Positions 63,284-64,000 of a stretch of DNA of 64,000 nt are shown piece after piece (within the stretch, counting starts at the first letter, position 1; each line of letters starts with the position of its first letter). The DNA lies in the NCBI GenBank assembly GCA_016278485.1, contig JADQBT010000034.1:1-64000 (forward strand). The letters are read 5' to 3'. The notes beneath the pieces were generated by a model. That model saw only the letters and a list, made by a program, of their open reading frames with translations. It did not search any database and had not been told where the DNA came from. Both the position numbers and the translations under genes were made by a program. Source of the stretch: Halanaerobiales bacterium. GTDB lineage: Bacteria > Bacillota > Halanaerobiia > Halanaerobiales > Halanaerobiaceae.

Positions 63284-64000
63284 ATGGCGCTTGCATATGT
63301 GAGAAAAAGGGATGGAAAAAAAGTTAACTTTGATAGGAAAAAAATAGAACAAGCAGTTTTAAAAGCTGCTCGTGCAGTTGGTATTAGTGATGTACATATA
63401 GGCCAGGAAATTACTCAGGATGTATTATCTTATTTAAAAATATTTTATCAGGATGAAGGAATACCTGAAGTAGAGCAAATTCAGGATCTGGTAGAAAAAG
63501 TTTTAATTGAAAAAGGTTATTCTGAAGTTGCTAAGGCTTATATACTTTATAGAGAACAACACAAAAAATTACGAGATACAAGAAAATTATTTCAGGATGC
63601 GGTTGGGGCAATGAATGATTATCTTGATCGTAGTGACTGGAAAGTTAATGAAAATAGTAATATGGGTTATTCCCTACAAGGACTTAATAATTTTATTGCT
63701 TCAGAAATTACCGGCCAATATTGGCTACAAGAGATTTATCCAGAGGAAATAGGTAAATTGCATAGTGAAGGTGACTTACATATTCATGATTTGGGTAATC
63801 TCAGTGTTTATTGTTGTGGTTGGGATCTGCAGGATTTATTATTAAAAGGTTTTAGAGGGGTAGCAACTAAGATTGAAAGTAAACCGCCCAAACACTTCAA
63901 AACTGCTTTAGGCCAGATTGTAAATTTTTATTATACTTTACAAGGAGAAGCGGCAGGAGCAATTGCCTTTTCAAATTTTGATACATATCTGGCTCCTTTT
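63284..64000 (+). CDS. nrdD: Anaerobic ribonucleoside-triphosphate reductase, N-terminal part
   Basis: The first 239 codons of a gene run off the window without a stop. An N-terminal ATP-cone (about 3-95, VRKRDGKKVNFDRKKIEQAVLKAA) is the allosteric site. The catalytic domain begins afterwards, with NENSNMGYSLQGLNNF, SEGDLHIHDLG and the Cys pair in SVYCCGWDL. The enzyme makes deoxynucleotides by glycyl radical chemistry, and its active site and radical Gly lie beyond the window. TAAGGAGG lies before ATG 63284; an earlier ATG at 63280 is out of frame and soon stops. It fits a strict anaerobe. Confidence 0.95.
   Translation, partial: MALAYVRKRDGKKVNFDRKKIEQAVLKAARAVGISDVHIGQEITQDVLSYLKIFYQDEGIPEVEQIQDLVEKVLIEKGYSEVAKAYILYREQHKKLRDTRKLFQDAVGAMNDYLDRSDWKVNENSNMGYSLQGLNNFIASEITGQYWLQEIYPEEIGKLHSEGDLHIHDLGNLSVYCCGWDLQDLLLKGFRGVATKIESKPPKHFKTALGQIVNFYYTLQGEAAGAIAFSNFDTYLAPF

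Noticed and set aside
1-64000. CRISPR arrays, prophage or intact insertion sequences
   Set aside because: No regularly spaced direct repeats, integrase, transposase or phage structural genes could be seen on reading through.

Overview
The window is AT-rich, single-chromosome-like bacterial DNA with tightly packed genes and strong AGGAGG-type ribosome binding sites. Gene content and style point to an anaerobic, halophilic, fermentative Firmicute of the Halanaerobium type. The evidence is T-box leaders, an anaerobic ribonucleotide reductase, B12-dependent ornithine fermentation and trehalose synthesis. An outer membrane is suggested because the secreted binding proteins and the foldase have plain signal peptides without a lipobox cysteine, and because there is a YcbB/LdtD-type L,D-transpeptidase. 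The assignment is inference from family knowledge; no database was searched.

Layout. 1-5.9 kb: the end of a tRNA-Asn, a periplasmic parvulin-type foldase, two divergent XRE regulators sharing palindromes, a REC-PAS-GGDEF-HD-GYP protein and a chemoreceptor. 5.9-27 kb: a large arginine/ornithine/alanine region. A T-box-controlled polar amino acid ABC transporter operon carries an inserted aminotransferase and a LarA-type racemase. It is followed by carbamate kinase, alanine dehydrogenase, two M20 hydrolases (one RocB-like), an alanine/sodium symporter, and the complete oxidative ornithine pathway (two ord copies, ortA, ortB, a GlmL-like ATPase, oraS, oraE, an alanine-racemase-fold enzyme). The pathway reads: L-ornithine to D-ornithine, to 2,4-diaminopentanoate, to 2-amino-4-oxopentanoate, to acetyl-CoA plus D-alanine, to L-alanine, to pyruvate.

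27-32.4 kb: serS under its own T-box, glycerate kinase with a GntP permease, and a PfoR-like membrane protein. 32.4-40.4 kb: a ROK-regulated sugar-type ABC uptake operon with an amidohydrolase, an argininosuccinate-lyase-like enzyme and a BadF/GlcNAc-kinase-like kinase; its substrate is not evident. 40.4-50.5 kb: a GAF-HD-GYP protein, tRNA-Ser(UGA), a PRC-barrel protein, a site-2 protease, gamma-glutamyltransferase, the L,D-transpeptidase, trehalose synthesis (otsA-otsB), a tiny gene behind a Fur-box-like promoter, and a LysE exporter.

50.6-64 kb: a lipoprotein subtilase followed by a BsuPI-domain protein, a ferritin-like protein, a cation diffusion facilitator, an intergenic cluster of DnaA boxes, corA, a very large duplicated DUF445 protein, a zinc-type metal ABC importer with its Fur/Zur-family regulator behind a perfect 7-1-7 operator-like palindrome, and the start of nrdD, which runs off the end. 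No CRISPR array, intact insertion sequence, rRNA gene or prophage was seen.

Most notable for follow-up: the DnaA-box cluster between the CDF and corA genes, the Fur-box mini-gene after otsB, the LarA-type enzyme inside an amino acid transporter operon, and the uncharacterised ROK/ABC/lyase operon.
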